Below the pieces are notes generated by a model. It was not told the origin of the DNA and searched no databases. It saw only the letters and a list, made by a program, of their open reading frames with translations. Below, piece by piece: positions 9,495-19,079 of a stretch of 64,000 bases of DNA; position 1 is the first letter of the stretch; each line of letters opens with the position of its first letter. Origin of the DNA: Pseudomonas kuykendallii (GTDB lineage: Bacteria; Pseudomonadota; Gammaproteobacteria; Pseudomonadales; Pseudomonadaceae); assembly GCF_900106975.1 (NCBI RefSeq), contig NZ_FNNU01000003.1:434001-498000 (forward strand). Direction: 5' to 3'. Made by a program: the position numbers and the translations under genes.

Positions 9495-9887
9495 ATGGAT
9501 CGATTCACCGGAGGTTGCCTGTGCGGCAACGTCAGACTCGTGGCTTCGGGACGCCCCTACCGCGTCGGCCTTTGCCATTGCCTCGACTGCCGCAAGTACC
9601 ACGGCGCGCTCTTCCACGTGTCGGCGATCTTTCCCGAGGCGGCCGTGAGCGTCGAGGGCGAGACGCGGGACTACCAGGGGCGCGTATTCTGCCCGCGCTG
9701 CGGCTCGTCGGTGTTCTCGCGCAGCGCCGATGAAATCGAGGTGAACGTCGGCTCCCTGGATGCCACCGACCAGTTCACGCCCACCTACGAAAGCTGGGTC
9801 GTCCGCCGCGAGTCCTGGCTGCCGCCGTTTCCGCTCACGCGGCACTACGCGAAGGATCGCGAGGGCAGCGGTCGCTTCGAGGACTAG
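9495..9887 (+). CDS. GFA-family (CENP-V/GFA fold) zinc protein
   Basis: This 130-aa protein has the GFA zinc-binding pattern: GGCLCGNVRL near residue 6, GLCHCLDCRKYHGALFH near residue 27 and CPRCGSSVFS near residue 70. The family is named after glutathione-dependent formaldehyde-activating enzyme, but most members are uncharacterised, so activity on formaldehyde should not be assumed. The start at 9495 has AGAGGAAA (9480-9487) 7 nt upstream; the longer frame beginning at 9381 has no ribosome site. It stands alone between the receptor and the hybrid kinase. Confidence 0.87.
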   Translation: MDRFTGGCLCGNVRLVASGRPYRVGLCHCLDCRKYHGALFHVSAIFPEAAVSVEGETRDYQGRVFCPRCGSSVFSRSADEIEVNVGSLDATDQFTPTYESWVVRRESWLPPFPLTRHYAKDREGSGRFED

Positions 9888-10023
9888 CCAGCCCACCTCG
9901 CGCAACGCCGCCGCGGCGCCCCGAAACGACCGGTTGTCGGCGGGTGCAAAGCCTGGGGGTTTCTGGTCTGATTGCCGCCATAACAGGTCGCGGATGCAAG
10001 CCCGCCATAATGAGTGACGTTGC

Positions 10024-12963
10024 GTGAGTGGGAACATCCTGAAAGACCTGAGCCGCGAAGCGCTCGAAGCCGAGGTCCTGCGTTTGCGCGCGGAGCTGGA
10101 GCAAGTGAAGGGAGACCAGCCGACCCGCGTCGCCGCGGAACAGGAAGCCTCCCCGGGGCCCTGCGGCAGCGAGGCTCGCCAGCGCGCCATCTTCGAAAGC
10201 TCGATCGACTTCGCGATGATCGTGTCCGACCCGGCCGGCGTGATCACCGACTGGAATCGGGGCGCCACGCACCTGCTGGGCTGGAGCGCCGAGGAAATGC
10301 GCGGCGCGGATGTCGCGCGTTTCTTCACCCCCGAGGACCGCGCCAGCGGCCGCATAGAACTCGAGATGCGGCACGCGCTGGTGAAGGGCCGCGCCTCCGA
10401 CGAGCGCTGGCACCTGCGCAAGGATGGCCAGCGTTTCTGGGCATCGGGCGAGATGATGCCGCTCTATGGCGCGGGCGAGGTTCACCTGGGCTTCGTCAAG
10501 ATCCTCCGCGACCGCACCCGCGAGCACCTCGCCGGGCTCGCCATGGAAGAAACCCAGGAGCGCTATCGCCTGGTGGCCAAGGCCACCAACGACGCGATCT
10601 GGGACTGGGACCTGATCGCCAACCACGTGCTCTGGAACGATGCGCTGGAAGACGCCTACGGCCACCGCCTGACGCCGCAGGACATGACCGGCGACTGGTG
10701 GATAGCGCAGATCCACCCCGACGACCGCGCACGCATCGACGGCTCGATCCACGCCGTGATCGAGGGCGGCCCCACAAGCTGGAGCGCCGAATACCGTTTC
10801 CGCCGCCATGACGGCAGCTATGCCGAGATCCTCGACCGCGGCCACGTGATCCGCAACGAAGAAGGCCTGGCCGTGCGCATGATCGGCGCGATGCTCGACC
10901 TGACCCGCCTGCGCACCGCCGAGGCGGCGCTGCGCGAAAGCGAGGAGCGCTTCCGGACGATCCTGGAAACCATCGAGTCGGCGTTCGCCATCGTCCAGGT
11001 CAAGTTCGATGCCGACGACCATCCGGTGGATTACCGCTTCGTCGAGGCCAACCCGGCTTTCGAGCGCCAGGCCGGCGTGAACCTGCGCGGCAAATGGGTC
11101 ACCGAGTTCGCCCCGGACCTGGAGCGCTTCTGGTTCGAGACCTACGGGCACGTCGCCAGCACCGGCGAGCCAGCCTCCTTCGAGAACTACGCGAAGGCCT
11201 TCGAGCGCTGGTTCGACGTGCGCGCGGTGCGCGTCGGCGATCCGGCCGACCGGCAGATCGCGATCATCTTCAGCGACGTCACCGCGCGCCGCGATGCCGA
11301 GGAACGCCTGCGCGCCAGCGAGGCCGTGGCGCGGCAGAACGTCGAACGCGTGCAACTGGCGCTCGCCGCCGGCGCGATCATCGGCACCTGGCACTGGGAC
11401 CTGCCCAACGACAGTTTCAGCGTCGACGAAGGCTTCGCCCTCGCCTTCGGCATCGACCCGGTGCTCGGTCGCGAAGGCCTCAGCCTCGAACAGGTGATCG
11501 CCACCGTCCACCCCGAGGATCGGAACGGCCTGACCGCCGCGATCAGCCAGGTCATCAGCGGTGGCAGCAGCTACGCCCACCAGTACCGGGTGCGCCGCGC
11601 AGACGGCAACTACTACTGGATCGAGGCGAACGGGCGTGTCGATCGCGCCGACGACGGCACCCCGCTGCGCTTCCCCGGCGTACTCATTGACGTGGAGGAA
11701 CGCCGCAACGTGGAGGCCGAGCGCGACCGCGCCAACGCCGACCTGCGCGTGCTCAACGACACCCTCGAGCAGCGCGTGTCCGAACGCACGACCGAGCTGA
11801 TGCAGGCCGAGGAGAAGCTGCGCCAGTCACAGAAGATGGAAGCGGTCGGCCAGCTGACCGGCGGCCTCGCCCACGATTTCAACAACCTGCTGGCGGGCAT
11901 CTCCGGCGCACTCGACCTGATGAGCGCGCGGATCGCCCAGGGCCGCTGGAACGACCTCGACAAGTACATCGTCACCGCCCAGGGCGCGGCCAAACGCGCC
12001 GCCGCCCTGACGCATCGCCTGCTGGCGTTTTCCCGGCGCCAGACCCTGGACCCGCGGCCGACCGACGTGAACGGCCTGATACGGGGCATGACCGAGCTGA
12101 TCCAGCGCACGGTCGGCCCCGCCATCGTGGTCGATACGCTGGCCACGCGGGACCTCTGGCCAACGCTGGTGGATGCCAGCCAGCTGGAAAACGCGCTGCT
12201 GAACCTGTGCCTCAATGCCCGCGATGCCATGCCGGGCGGTGGCCGCATCGTCATCGAGACGGCCAACCGCTGGCTGGATCACCAGACCGCGGGCGTGCTG
12301 GACATGCCCGGCGGCCAGTACCTGGCGCTGTCCGTCACCGACAACGGCACCGGGATGACGGCGGATGTCATGGCCAAGGCCTTCGACCCGTTCTTCACCA
12401 CCAAGCCCATCGGCCAGGGCACCGGGCTCGGCCTGTCGATGATCTACGGCTTCGCCAAGCAGTCCGGCGGCCAGGTGCGCCTGCATTCCGAAGTGGGCCA
12501 GGGCACCACGATATCCCTCTACCTGCCGCGCTTCCACGGCGACGCGGGGGAGGACGAGGACGACACGGACGCGCTGCCAACGGAGTTCGCCGACGCCGGC
12601 GAGACGATCCTGATCGTCGACGACGAGCCGACGGTGCGCCTGCTGCTGACCGAAGTGCTGGGCGATCTCGGCTACACGCTGATCGAGGCGGCGGACAGCC
12701 TTTCCGGGCTCAAGGTGCTGCAGTCGGATGTGCACATCGACCTGCTGATCACCGATGTCGGCCTGCCCGGCGGGATGAATGGCCGGCAGATGGCCGACGC
12801 CGGACGCGAAACCCGTCCCGACCTGAAGACGCTGTTCATCACCGGGTATGCGGAAAACGCCGCGGTCGGCAACACCCAGCTCGGGCCGCGGATGCAGGTG
12901 CTGACCAAACCCTTCTCCATCGAAGCGCTCAGCGCCCGGGTACGCGAACTGCTGGCCGTGTAG
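10024..12963 (+). CDS. Multi-PAS hybrid sensor histidine kinase
   Basis: This 979-aa cytoplasmic protein has no clear membrane segment. Four PAS-type domains follow one another at about residues 55-170, 175-300, 307-430 and 435-560; two carry the WxWD motif (IWDWDL, TWHWDL) common in PAS_3 folds. A short coiled coil ([23 protein letters not shown]) leads into the HisKA domain, whose phospho-acceptor His617 sits in LAHDFNNLL. The HATPase has the N box near 722 and a DNGTGM box. The C-terminal receiver has its phospho-acceptor Asp911 in [11 protein letters not shown]. The start is a GTG that overlaps the stop of a five-codon frame (ATG at 10009), with no strong ribosome site. No separate output gene is adjacent. 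Confidence 0.92.
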   Translation: MSGNILKDLSREALEAEVLRLRAELEQVKGDQPTRVAAEQEASPGPCGSEARQRAIFESSIDFAMIVSDPAGVITDWNRGATHLLGWSAEEMRGADVARFFTPEDRASGRIELEMRHALVKGRASDERWHLRKDGQRFWASGEMMPLYGAGEVHLGFVKILRDRTREHLAGLAMEETQERYRLVAKATNDAIWDWDLIANHVLWNDALEDAYGHRLTPQDMTGDWWIAQIHPDDRARIDGSIHAVIEGGPTSWSAEYRFRRHDGSYAEILDRGHVIRNEEGLAVRMIGAMLDLTRLRTAEAALRESEERFRTILETIESAFAIVQVKFDADDHPVDYRFVEANPAFERQAGVNLRGKWVTEFAPDLERFWFETYGHVASTGEPASFENYAKAFERWFDVRAVRVGDPADRQIAIIFSDVTARRDAEERLRASEAVARQNVERVQLALAAGAIIGTWHWDLPNDSFSVDEGFALAFGIDPVLGREGLSLEQVIATVHPEDRNGLTAAISQVISGGSSYAHQYRVRRADGNYYWIEANGRVDRADDGTPLRFPGVLIDVEERRNVEAERDRANADLRVLNDTLEQRVSERTTELMQAEEKLRQSQKMEAVGQLTGGLAHDFNNLLAGISGALDLMSARIAQGRWNDLDKYIVTAQGAAKRAAALTHRLLAFSRRQTLDPRPTDVNGLIRGMTELIQRTVGPAIVVDTLATRDLWPTLVDASQLENALLNLCLNARDAMPGGGRIVIETANRWLDHQTAGVLDMPGGQYLALSVTDNGTGMTADVMAKAFDPFFTTKPIGQGTGLGLSMIYGFAKQSGGQVRLHSEVGQGTTISLYLPRFHGDAGEDEDDTDALPTEFADAGETILIVDDEPTVRLLLTEVLGDLGYTLIEAADSLSGLKVLQSDVHIDLLITDVGLPGGMNGRQMADAGRETRPDLKTLFITGYAENAAVGNTQLGPRMQVLTKPFSIEALSARVRELLAV

Positions 12964-12976
12964 GTTGCCCGGCCAC

Positions 12977-13000
12977 TCGCGACCTGCCGTACGGTCGCGA
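12977..13000. terminator. Hairpin after the hybrid kinase gene, possible terminator
   Basis: TCGCGACC and GGTCGCGA form a perfect 8-bp GC-rich stem around an 8-nt loop, starting 14 nt after the kinase stop codon. There is no T-run, so this may be a Rho-influenced end or simply a stable mRNA 3' structure. Confidence 0.35.
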
Positions 13001-13059
13001 CGTCCGCCGCGCGCCCGTGGTCTACCGCCCATGATCCACCGCGCACACCTGGAGAGCCG

Positions 13060-13482
13060 ATGAAGACCCCGGAATTTCCGCTGACGCTGTATGTCGACCT
13101 GGCCTGCCCGCTGTGTGCACGCGAGGTGCGCTGGCTGGCCCGCCATGCCCGCCCCGAACGGCTGGTCATGCGGGACATCAGCGCGCCGGACTTCGATGCC
13201 GCGGCCAGTGGGCGCAGCCTCCAGCAGTTGAGCGAGTGCCTGCATGCGCGCAGCGCCAGCGGCGAATGGCTGACCGGTATCGACGCCACGCTCTGGAGCT
13301 GGCGCGCAGCCGGAGTTGGCCGCTGGGTCGCGCCGCTGGCCTGGAGGCCGCTGCGACCGCTGTTCCTGGCGGGCTACCGGCTGTTCGCCCGCGCCCGCCC
13401 GCACCTGGCCTGGTTGCCGCATCCCGACGCCAGCCGGCGCTGCCGGGATGCCTGCCCGACGGACGAGCCGCCCGGCCGCTGA
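13060..13482 (+). CDS. DCC-family (DUF393) thiol oxidoreductase-like protein
   Basis: The protein has 140 aa. The N-terminus carries the DUF393 pattern of an aspartate followed by a CxxC pair, here D13-L-A-C16-P-L-C19, which resembles a thioredoxin active site. The remainder has hydrophobic stretches (WVAPLAWRPLRPLFLAGYRLF) and a basic C-terminus. The start has GGAGAG (13051-13056) close upstream. DCC proteins are widespread and their redox partner is unknown. It lies downstream of the hybrid kinase and converges on a LysR gene. Confidence 0.8.
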   Translation: MKTPEFPLTLYVDLACPLCAREVRWLARHARPERLVMRDISAPDFDAAASGRSLQQLSECLHARSASGEWLTGIDATLWSWRAAGVGRWVAPLAWRPLRPLFLAGYRLFARARPHLAWLPHPDASRRCRDACPTDEPPGR

Positions 13483-13497
13483 GACAGCGGTTTTCCC

Positions 13498-14409
13498 CTA
13501 CACGGCGGTGTCCGCCTCGATGCTCCCCACGATGTGTTCGCGCAGCCAGCGGTGCGCCGGGTCGCGGTGCGAGCGTTCGTGCCAGAGCATGGTCATCTGG
13601 TAACCCGGCACCGCCACCGGCGCCTCGACCACGCGCAACGCGGGATTACCGCGCACCAGGCGCCACGGCAGCATCGCCACCAGATCGGTGCCGCCCAGCG
13701 CCGCGATGACGAAGAGGAAATGCGGGACGGACAGCGCCACCCGGCGCGACAGCCCGGCCGCGGCCAGCGCCTCGTCGGTGACGCCGCGAAAGCCGCCGCC
13801 GTCCGGGGAGACGATCACCTGATCGAGCTGGCAGAAGCGCTCCAGCGACGGCGCCGTCTGCAACGCCGGATGCCCGGCGCGCCCCGCCAGCACGTAGCGC
13901 TCGGCGAACAAGGTGCGCCCGTGCAGTCCGGGCGGCGCGCCTTCCAGGGTGTGGAACGCCAGGTCGACGAGCCCCTGCTCCAGCTGTTTGGCGATACGCG
14001 GCGGCACCAGCTCCACCACCGCCAGGCGCGACTCCGGCGCCTGCGCGGCGAACCCCGCCAGCGCCGGCAGGACGAGCGTGGTCTCGCCGTAGTCGGTGGC
14101 GGCGAGGCGCCAGGTCTGCTGCGCGGTCAGCGGATCGAACGGCGCCGAGGGTGCCACCGCGCGGCCCAGCGCTTCGAGCGCCTGGCGCAGCGGCTCACGC
14201 AGCTCGTCGGCCTTCGCCGTCGGGCGCATGCCGCGCGGGCCTGGCATCAGCAACGGATCGCCGAAGAACTCACGCAGCTTGGCCAGGTGCACGCTGACCG
14301 AAGGCTGCGCGAGGTTGAGACGCTCCGCCGCACGGGTGACGTTGTGCTCGGTGAGCAGCACGTCGAGCGTGAGCAGCAGGTTCAGATCGAGCTTTCTGAG
14401 ATTGTTCAC
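13498..14409 (-). CDS. LysR-family transcriptional regulator
   Basis: This 303-aa protein has the LysR helix-turn-helix at residues 6-65 (LNLLLTLDVLLTEHNVTRAA, then LAQPSVSVHLAKLREFFGDPLL) and a substrate-binding domain from about residue 90. It diverges from the quinone reductase gene with an 84-bp gap, the standard arrangement for a LysR regulator and its target. It therefore probably controls that gene in response to a quinone or electrophile; this is inference. Confidence 0.9.
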   Translation of the reverse strand: MNNLRKLDLNLLLTLDVLLTEHNVTRAAERLNLAQPSVSVHLAKLREFFGDPLLMPGPRGMRPTAKADELREPLRQALEALGRAVAPSAPFDPLTAQQTWRLAATDYGETTLVLPALAGFAAQAPESRLAVVELVPPRIAKQLEQGLVDLAFHTLEGAPPGLHGRTLFAERYVLAGRAGHPALQTAPSLERFCQLDQVIVSPDGGGFRGVTDEALAAAGLSRRVALSVPHFLFVIAALGGTDLVAMLPWRLVRGNPALRVVEAPVAVPGYQMTMLWHERSHRDPAHRWLREHIVGSIEADTAV

Positions 14410-14493
14410 GGCTATACCAGGGATTTCGGATATTCATTTCCACAATACCGGACGCACGTTCATCCTGCGCGCATCCGACCGTGGAGCTTTCCG

Positions 14494-15309
14494 ATGAACA
14501 TCCTTCTGGTATACGCGCACCCCGAACCCCAATCCCTCAATGGCTCGCTGAAGGACTTCGCCGTCCGCCACCTCGAAGCCTCCGGGCACCACGTGCAGGT
14601 CTCCGACCTCTATGCCATGCGCTGGAAACCCACGCTGGATGCGGACGACAGCCTGGCGCCGCGAGGTGCGGAACGCTTCGACCCCTCCGCGGACTCGAAA
14701 CACGCCTTCGACAACGGCCTGCAAAGCCCGGACATCGCCGCCGAACAGGCCAAGCTGCTGTGGGCCGACGCGGTGATCCTGCAGTTTCCGCTGTGGTGGT
14801 TCAGCCTGCCGGCGATCCTCAAGGGCTGGGTGGACCGCGTGTACGCCTGCGGCTTCGCCTATGGCGTGGGCGAGCATTCCGACGCCCGCTGGGGCGAGCG
14901 CTACGGCGAAGGCACGCTGGCCGGCAAGCGCGCGATGCTGGTGGTGACCACCGGTGGCTGGGACAGCCACTACGGCCCGCGCGGGATCAACGGGCCGATC
15001 GACGACCTGCTGTTCCCGATCCAGCACGGCATCCTCTACTACCCCGGCTTCGACGTGCTGCCGCCCTTCGTCGCCTACCGCACCGGCCGCACCGACGCGG
15101 CCCGCTACGCCGCGCTGTGCGAGCAACTCGGCGAGCGCCTGGACACCCTGTTCAGCACCGCGCCCATCGCCTTCCGCCGGCAGAACGGCGGCGCCTACGA
15201 GATCCCCGCGCTGACCCTGCGCCCGGAGATCGCGCCGCAGCGGACCGGCTTCGCGGCGCACATCCAACGGCCGGACGAAGCGCGCGGCGATAGCGGCGAA
15301 CGGAGATAG
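14494..15309 (+). CDS. NAD(P)H:quinone oxidoreductase, flavodoxin-fold
   Basis: This 271-aa protein of the NQO1/KefF/MdaB flavodoxin-like family begins MNILLVYAHPEPQSLNGSLK. It carries the typical WADAVILQFPLWWFSLPAILKGWVDRV flavin/active-site stretch and the AMLVVTTGG strand near residue 150. It should reduce quinones by two electrons using NAD(P)H. The start has GGAG (14483-14486) 7 nt upstream. The gene is divergent from LysR. Its last 162 bp recur, about 94 percent identical, at 18614-18775, so the 3' end is duplicated around the next module. Confidence 0.9.
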   Translation: MNILLVYAHPEPQSLNGSLKDFAVRHLEASGHHVQVSDLYAMRWKPTLDADDSLAPRGAERFDPSADSKHAFDNGLQSPDIAAEQAKLLWADAVILQFPLWWFSLPAILKGWVDRVYACGFAYGVGEHSDARWGERYGEGTLAGKRAMLVVTTGGWDSHYGPRGINGPIDDLLFPIQHGILYYPGFDVLPPFVAYRTGRTDAARYAALCEQLGERLDTLFSTAPIAFRRQNGGAYEIPALTLRPEIAPQRTGFAAHIQRPDEARGDSGERR

Positions 15310-15323
15310 CGAGAGCCAATCCG

Positions 15324-15445
15324 CTAAAAAGCCTGCTCTCGGCTATGGCGCTACCGCGCCTTCGTGAATTTCTGGGCGACTACACCAGGGCAAGGGGTTG
15401 ACCGTGACCCGGCGCGCTCCAGCGCCGGGCAACGGAACAAGGGAA
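15324..15445. repeat. Truncated leader of the small-ORF unit (copy 0)
   Basis: This stretch matches the leader found at 19577-19705 and 52367-52497: the ctgctctcggctatggcgctaccgcg hairpin region, then gggttgaccgtgac and a gcgc repeat. Here the two small genes are missing. The sequence jumps from the end of the quinone reductase downstream region (gagagccaatccgc) straight into the leader, which looks like a deletion scar. From 15446 to 15711 no gene or clear signal is seen. Confidence 0.75.
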
Positions 15446-15711
15446 GGGAATCGGGCTGCGGTATGAGAACACGCTGCTTCGTCACGCCTGTCGGATTGTT
15501 GGCGCCATTTATATAAACCTCCTTCACTTTCCATGTGGACCGCCGACTACCTCCCAGGCGGTTAAACGCTCGTCGGCGTGCAGTACGGGACCCCTTCGGC
15601 AAAGCGACCACCCCGCCGCGCCGGAGCACGTCATCCTGTAACCAGGCCCGCCGGGCGCTGGGTGAGCTAGCGACGCATGAACAACTACCGACCCGGGCAT
15701 GGGAACCGAGC

Positions 15712-16989
15712 ATGATCAAACTTAGTACTGCGACGACCCTGGTACTGGCCGTCGAACACATCGGGTCCGGACTGCTTATCCTGGATGCCGACGAGCGTAT
15801 CGAATACTGCAATACGTTCATCGTAAGGCACTCGTTGCAGTCGAAGGAGCAACTGATCGGTACAGTCATCACCGATGCTTTTCCGCAGCTCGATCCGGCG
15901 CTCTGGCGTCGACTGATCAGCCAGGCATGCATGCAGGAGCAGCCCCTCATCTCCCTGTGGCATGAAACACCTCATTTACTGCCGCTATTCAGTTATCCCG
16001 CGCAGAACCCCGAGCAAAAGAAGCCGATGCTGCAAACGGTTCAGCTTTTCAGGTTCTGCGATAACGCGAAGTGCGAACACTTCGGACTTGCGATATTCGA
16101 CAGTGATCGTACGGCTCAGGCGAGCCTCGAACTGAATCAGGCCCTGCATGCGTTGAGCCGCAATCGCGACAAACTCGATGCCGTGAACAACCAGCTCCAG
16201 CAAGCCAACAGCCAGCTACTGCAGTCGGAAAAACTCGCAGCCATTGGCCAGCTTTCCGCCGGTATTGCACACGAGATAAACAACCCGACCAGTTTCGTAG
16301 CGTCGAACCTCAATAGCCTGGGGGACTACGTCAAGCAACTGTTGGCCCTGGTCGATGCACTGCCGAACACGGCGGAACTCGACCTGCTCAAGCGCGAGTT
16401 CGACTACCACTATATTCGCGAGGACATCAATGTCTTGCTGGCGGAATCCGCTGACGGCGTCGGCAGGATAAAGAAGATAATCAGCTCCTTGCGCGACTTC
16501 TCCCATGTCGACGACGAACACTTCGTGCTTGCCGATATTGGCCCGGGCATCGATAGCACACTGAATGTCGTCAACAACGAAATAAAGTACAAAGCTCACA
16601 TCTGCAACGAACTCGCTCCGCTGCCGCTCATAGAGTGCATTCCCTCCCAGCTCAATCAAGTCTTCATGAACCTGCTCATCAATGCGGCACAGGCCATCGC
16701 GGACAGGGGACGCATAACGCTTAGATCCGGACACGACGCCGAGGGCGTCTGGGTGGAGGTAGAGGACAATGGCTGTGGCATGTCTGCCGATACGGTCCGG
16801 CGAATATTCGAGCCGTTCTTCACCACGAAACCCGTAGGCAAGGGTACGGGGCTTGGACTGTCTCTTTCCTACAACATCGTGCAGAAGCATTCGGGTCGGC
16901 TCACGGTCGATAGCCGGGTCGGAGAGGGAACCCGGTTTCGGGTCTGGTTACCCCTCCGCCAGCCTCAAATCGAGGGTCGCTCAGCATGA
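15712..16989 (+). CDS. PAS sensor histidine kinase, PA2571-like
   Basis: The protein has 425 aa from the ATG at 15712. A PAS-like domain spans about residues 10-140 (LILDADERIEYCNTFIV). A coiled coil (LDAVNNQLQQANSQLLQSEK) follows, then HisKA with the phospho-acceptor His187 in GIAHEINNPTSF. The HATPase has an N box (NQVFMNLLINAAQAI), DNGCGM and GTGLGLSLSYNIV. No membrane segment is seen, so it senses a cytoplasmic signal. The frame is open upstream to 15535, but that part is low-quality repeat-like sequence without a start. The stop overlaps the regulator's ATG by 4 nt. Resemblance of the pair to PA2571-PA2572 is from memory. Its base composition is lower in GC than its neighbours. Confidence 0.88.
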   Translation: MIKLSTATTLVLAVEHIGSGLLILDADERIEYCNTFIVRHSLQSKEQLIGTVITDAFPQLDPALWRRLISQACMQEQPLISLWHETPHLLPLFSYPAQNPEQKKPMLQTVQLFRFCDNAKCEHFGLAIFDSDRTAQASLELNQALHALSRNRDKLDAVNNQLQQANSQLLQSEKLAAIGQLSAGIAHEINNPTSFVASNLNSLGDYVKQLLALVDALPNTAELDLLKREFDYHYIREDINVLLAESADGVGRIKKIISSLRDFSHVDDEHFVLADIGPGIDSTLNVVNNEIKYKAHICNELAPLPLIECIPSQLNQVFMNLLINAAQAIADRGRITLRSGHDAEGVWVEVEDNGCGMSADTVRRIFEPFFTTKPVGKGTGLGLSLSYNIVQKHSGRLTVDSRVGEGTRFRVWLPLRQPQIEGRSA

Positions 16990-18320
16990 CGGAGCAAGCG
17001 GGAATCCCCACGGCCGAGCTGACTACCGTGCTGCTGGTGGACGACGAGGAAAACATCCTGAGCAGCCTGCGCAGGCTGTTGCGTCATCAGCCCTGGCGAA
17101 TACTCACCGCGACAAGTGGAGCGGAGGCCCTGGCCATCCTCGAGCGCGAGACGGTCGACCTGATCGTTTCGGACGCGCGGATGCCCGGCATGGACGGCGC
17201 CGCCCTCCTGTCCCAGGTAAGAGAAGTTCATCCGGACTGCATGCGCATCATGCTGACCGGTTATGCCGAGATGGCGACGATCATGTCGGCCATCAACAAC
17301 GGGCAGATCTATCAATACCTGACCAAACCCTGGAACGACGAGCATCTCGTACTCACCCTGAGCAAGGCCCTTGACCATCAGGCAACGGAGCGTGAGCGCT
17401 CGCGACTTGAGAGGCTGGCGCTGGAACAGAACACCCAACTACGCCTGCTCAACGAATCCCTGGACAGCCGGGTCAAGGCGCGCACCGCAGAACTGCAGCA
17501 AACTTCCGACATGCTCGATCTGTCGTTCGAAGAGTTGCGGCGCAGCTATGTGACCAGCACGGAAGTGTTCTCCCTGCTCATCAATCAACGCCTGCCGAAG
17601 GGTAAGCAAACCAATCAGGACGTCATCTCCCTGGTTCGAGCATTCTGCGAAGACCAGGCCATCGACATACAACTTTCACGCGACATGACCATGGCGGCGG
17701 CCCTGTACAACATCGGCAAGTTGAGCTGGAGCGATAACCTGATCGTCGCCCCGGCTGACCTGCTCTACCAGAAAAATCGTGCGACCTACCGGAGCTATCC
17801 AACCCAAAGCGAATCGCTACTGATGACACTGGAGCCCCTGCAGGACGCCGCCAGGTTGATTCGCTTTCACCAGGAGCGGTGGGATGGCAGTGGGTTCCCC
17901 GACAATTTGAAAGGAGAAGCCATTCCTTTCGGCTCGCGACTGCTGAAACTCGCCGTGGACTTCGTCGAGTTGCAGGTTGGACTCTATCTGGAACGGTATC
18001 TGAATCGCGATGAGGCGCTGTTATTCATCCGCAACAACAGCGGCAAGCTGTATGACCCGAACCTGGCGGAGTCCTTTATCTCGACCTGCGTCAACTATCT
18101 AACCGACGTCAAGATAGGCGACCCTGCAGTACGCGCCGTATCCACGCGAAAGCTGGTGGAAGGAATGATCCTGGCGCGCAATCTTCATGCTGAGAATGGA
18201 ATGCTGCTATTAAACGAGGGCAAGCAACTCAGCAGCCAGCTGATTGAAAAGCTGATCGCTTTCGAAGCGGTTGAAAGTGGTCATTACACCGTTTTCGTCC
18301 GAGACCCTCTCGCCGGGTGA
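16986..18320 (+). CDS. Response regulator with degenerate HD-GYP output domain
   Basis: The protein has 444 aa. The receiver domain (residues 10-130) has acidic residues D19/D20, phospho-acceptor Asp63 in LIVSDARMPGMDG, and K114. A coiled coil covers about 135-185. The C-terminal domain follows the HD-GYP plan, but the metal-binding HD is Y241-N242 in AALYNIGKLS and the GYP motif is G303-F304-P305 in RWDGSGFPDNLKGE. Loss of the HD pair predicts no cyclic-di-GMP hydrolysis; a protein-interaction or sensing role is likelier. PA2572 of P. aeruginosa is described as a YN-GYP protein next to kinase PA2571 (recalled). Start and kinase stop overlap as ATGA, so the two are translationally coupled. 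Confidence 0.9.
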   Translation: MTEQAGIPTAELTTVLLVDDEENILSSLRRLLRHQPWRILTATSGAEALAILERETVDLIVSDARMPGMDGAALLSQVREVHPDCMRIMLTGYAEMATIMSAINNGQIYQYLTKPWNDEHLVLTLSKALDHQATERERSRLERLALEQNTQLRLLNESLDSRVKARTAELQQTSDMLDLSFEELRRSYVTSTEVFSLLINQRLPKGKQTNQDVISLVRAFCEDQAIDIQLSRDMTMAAALYNIGKLSWSDNLIVAPADLLYQKNRATYRSYPTQSESLLMTLEPLQDAARLIRFHQERWDGSGFPDNLKGEAIPFGSRLLKLAVDFVELQVGLYLERYLNRDEALLFIRNNSGKLYDPNLAESFISTCVNYLTDVKIGDPAVRAVSTRKLVEGMILARNLHAENGMLLLNEGKQLSSQLIEKLIAFEAVESGHYTVFVRDPLAG

Positions 18321-18381
18321 GCAACGCCTGCTGAAACCGCTTGCCACTGATATCAGCAAGCAGGGTGAACGAGGCTTCATC

Positions 18382-18612
18382 CGTCCACCCGATTCATCGA
18401 CAGGCAGCGCAGTGTGAAGGCTGGCTCGGCAAGAGACGGGTTCTGGTCGATGGAGCCCTTCTTGCGAGCCCACTCCTGGCCGAAATCAGCAAGTAGCGTC
18501 GAAACCGCGAAGCGTTTTCTACCGGCAAGATCGAAGCCCGAAGTGATTGGTGGGCCAGATGCTCAAGCGGCCGCAGAGCCGGTGGACAAACAAAGCGTTG
18601 TCCACCCTACGC
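18382..18612. repeat. Dispersed intergenic repeat X, copy R1
   Basis: This 231-bp stretch from gattcatcgacaggcagcgc to gcgttgtccaccctacg matches the inner part of copies at 21173-21509 and 25238-25566. Shared blocks include gacgggttctggtcgatgg, aaaccgcgaagcgttttc and ggtggacaaacaaagcg. It begins just after the regulator gene and ends at the duplicated quinone reductase 3' end. No gene is present between 18321 and 18613. Confidence 0.85.
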
Positions 18613-18613
18613 A

Positions 18614-18775
18614 CTGTTCAGCACCGCGCCCATCGCCTTCCGCCAGCAGAACGGCGGCGCCTACGAGATTCCCGCGCTGCCCCCGCGCCCGGAGATCGCG
18701 CCGCAGCGGACCGGCTTCGCCGCGCACATCCAGGGGCCGGACGAAACGCGCGGCGATAGCGGCGAATGCAGATAG
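18614..18775 (+). pseudogene. Duplicated 3' end of the quinone oxidoreductase gene
   Basis: These 162 bp align without gaps to 15148-15309, with about ten substitutions. They keep the reading frame for 53 codons (LFSTAPIAFRQQNGGAYEIP onward) and end with the same TAG. There is no start or N-terminal part, so it is a remnant. With the intact gene it forms a direct repeat of one gene's end on both sides of the kinase/regulator module. Confidence 0.88.
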
Positions 18776-18800
18776 AGGGCCGATCCGCGCGGCCGCCCTG

Positions 18801-19079
18801 CTAGCCCGACGGGCGGCCGCCGTCGCCCGGCGAACGCAAGCGCTGGTGCAAGCGGCTGAGAAAACCGATATCGAACGCCCGGCGCGCGGCCTCGCTCCTC
18901 AGCAGGTCACGCTCGGCCAGCATCCCGGCCCACAACCAGCCGGGATTGGGGGTCTCCAACCAGGCCTGCGCGCAGTTCGCGCCCAGATCGAAGGCAGCCT
19001 GCTGCCTGGCCGGGAGGTTGATTTCGACGCCGGGATGCTCGTCGTGGGCGGCCAGCCGGCACACACCACGGCGGCTCAT
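18801..19079 (-). CDS. Small-ORF unit copy A, second gene (unknown function)
   Basis: This 92-aa basic protein was not recognised as a known family. It begins MSRRGVCRLAAHDEHPGVEI and contains INLPARQQAAFDLGANCAQA and NPGWLWAGMLAERDLLRSEA. A close homologue of 87 aa lies at 51608-51871, and fragments encoding INLPARRQGAFDLV remain in repeats at 21460-21509 and 25520-25566. Its ATG overlaps the stop of the preceding gene by one base (TGATG), so translation is coupled. Four places keeping pieces of it support a real, once-functional gene. Confidence 0.7.
   Translation of the reverse strand: MSRRGVCRLAAHDEHPGVEINLPARQQAAFDLGANCAQAWLETPNPGWLWAGMLAERDLLRSEAARRAFDIGFLSRLHQRLRSPGDGGRPSG

Noticed and set aside
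13534-14493. N-terminal extension of the quinone reductase frame
   Set aside because: It runs antisense to the LysR gene; the reductase has its own ATG at 14494 with GGAG upstream and a normal length.
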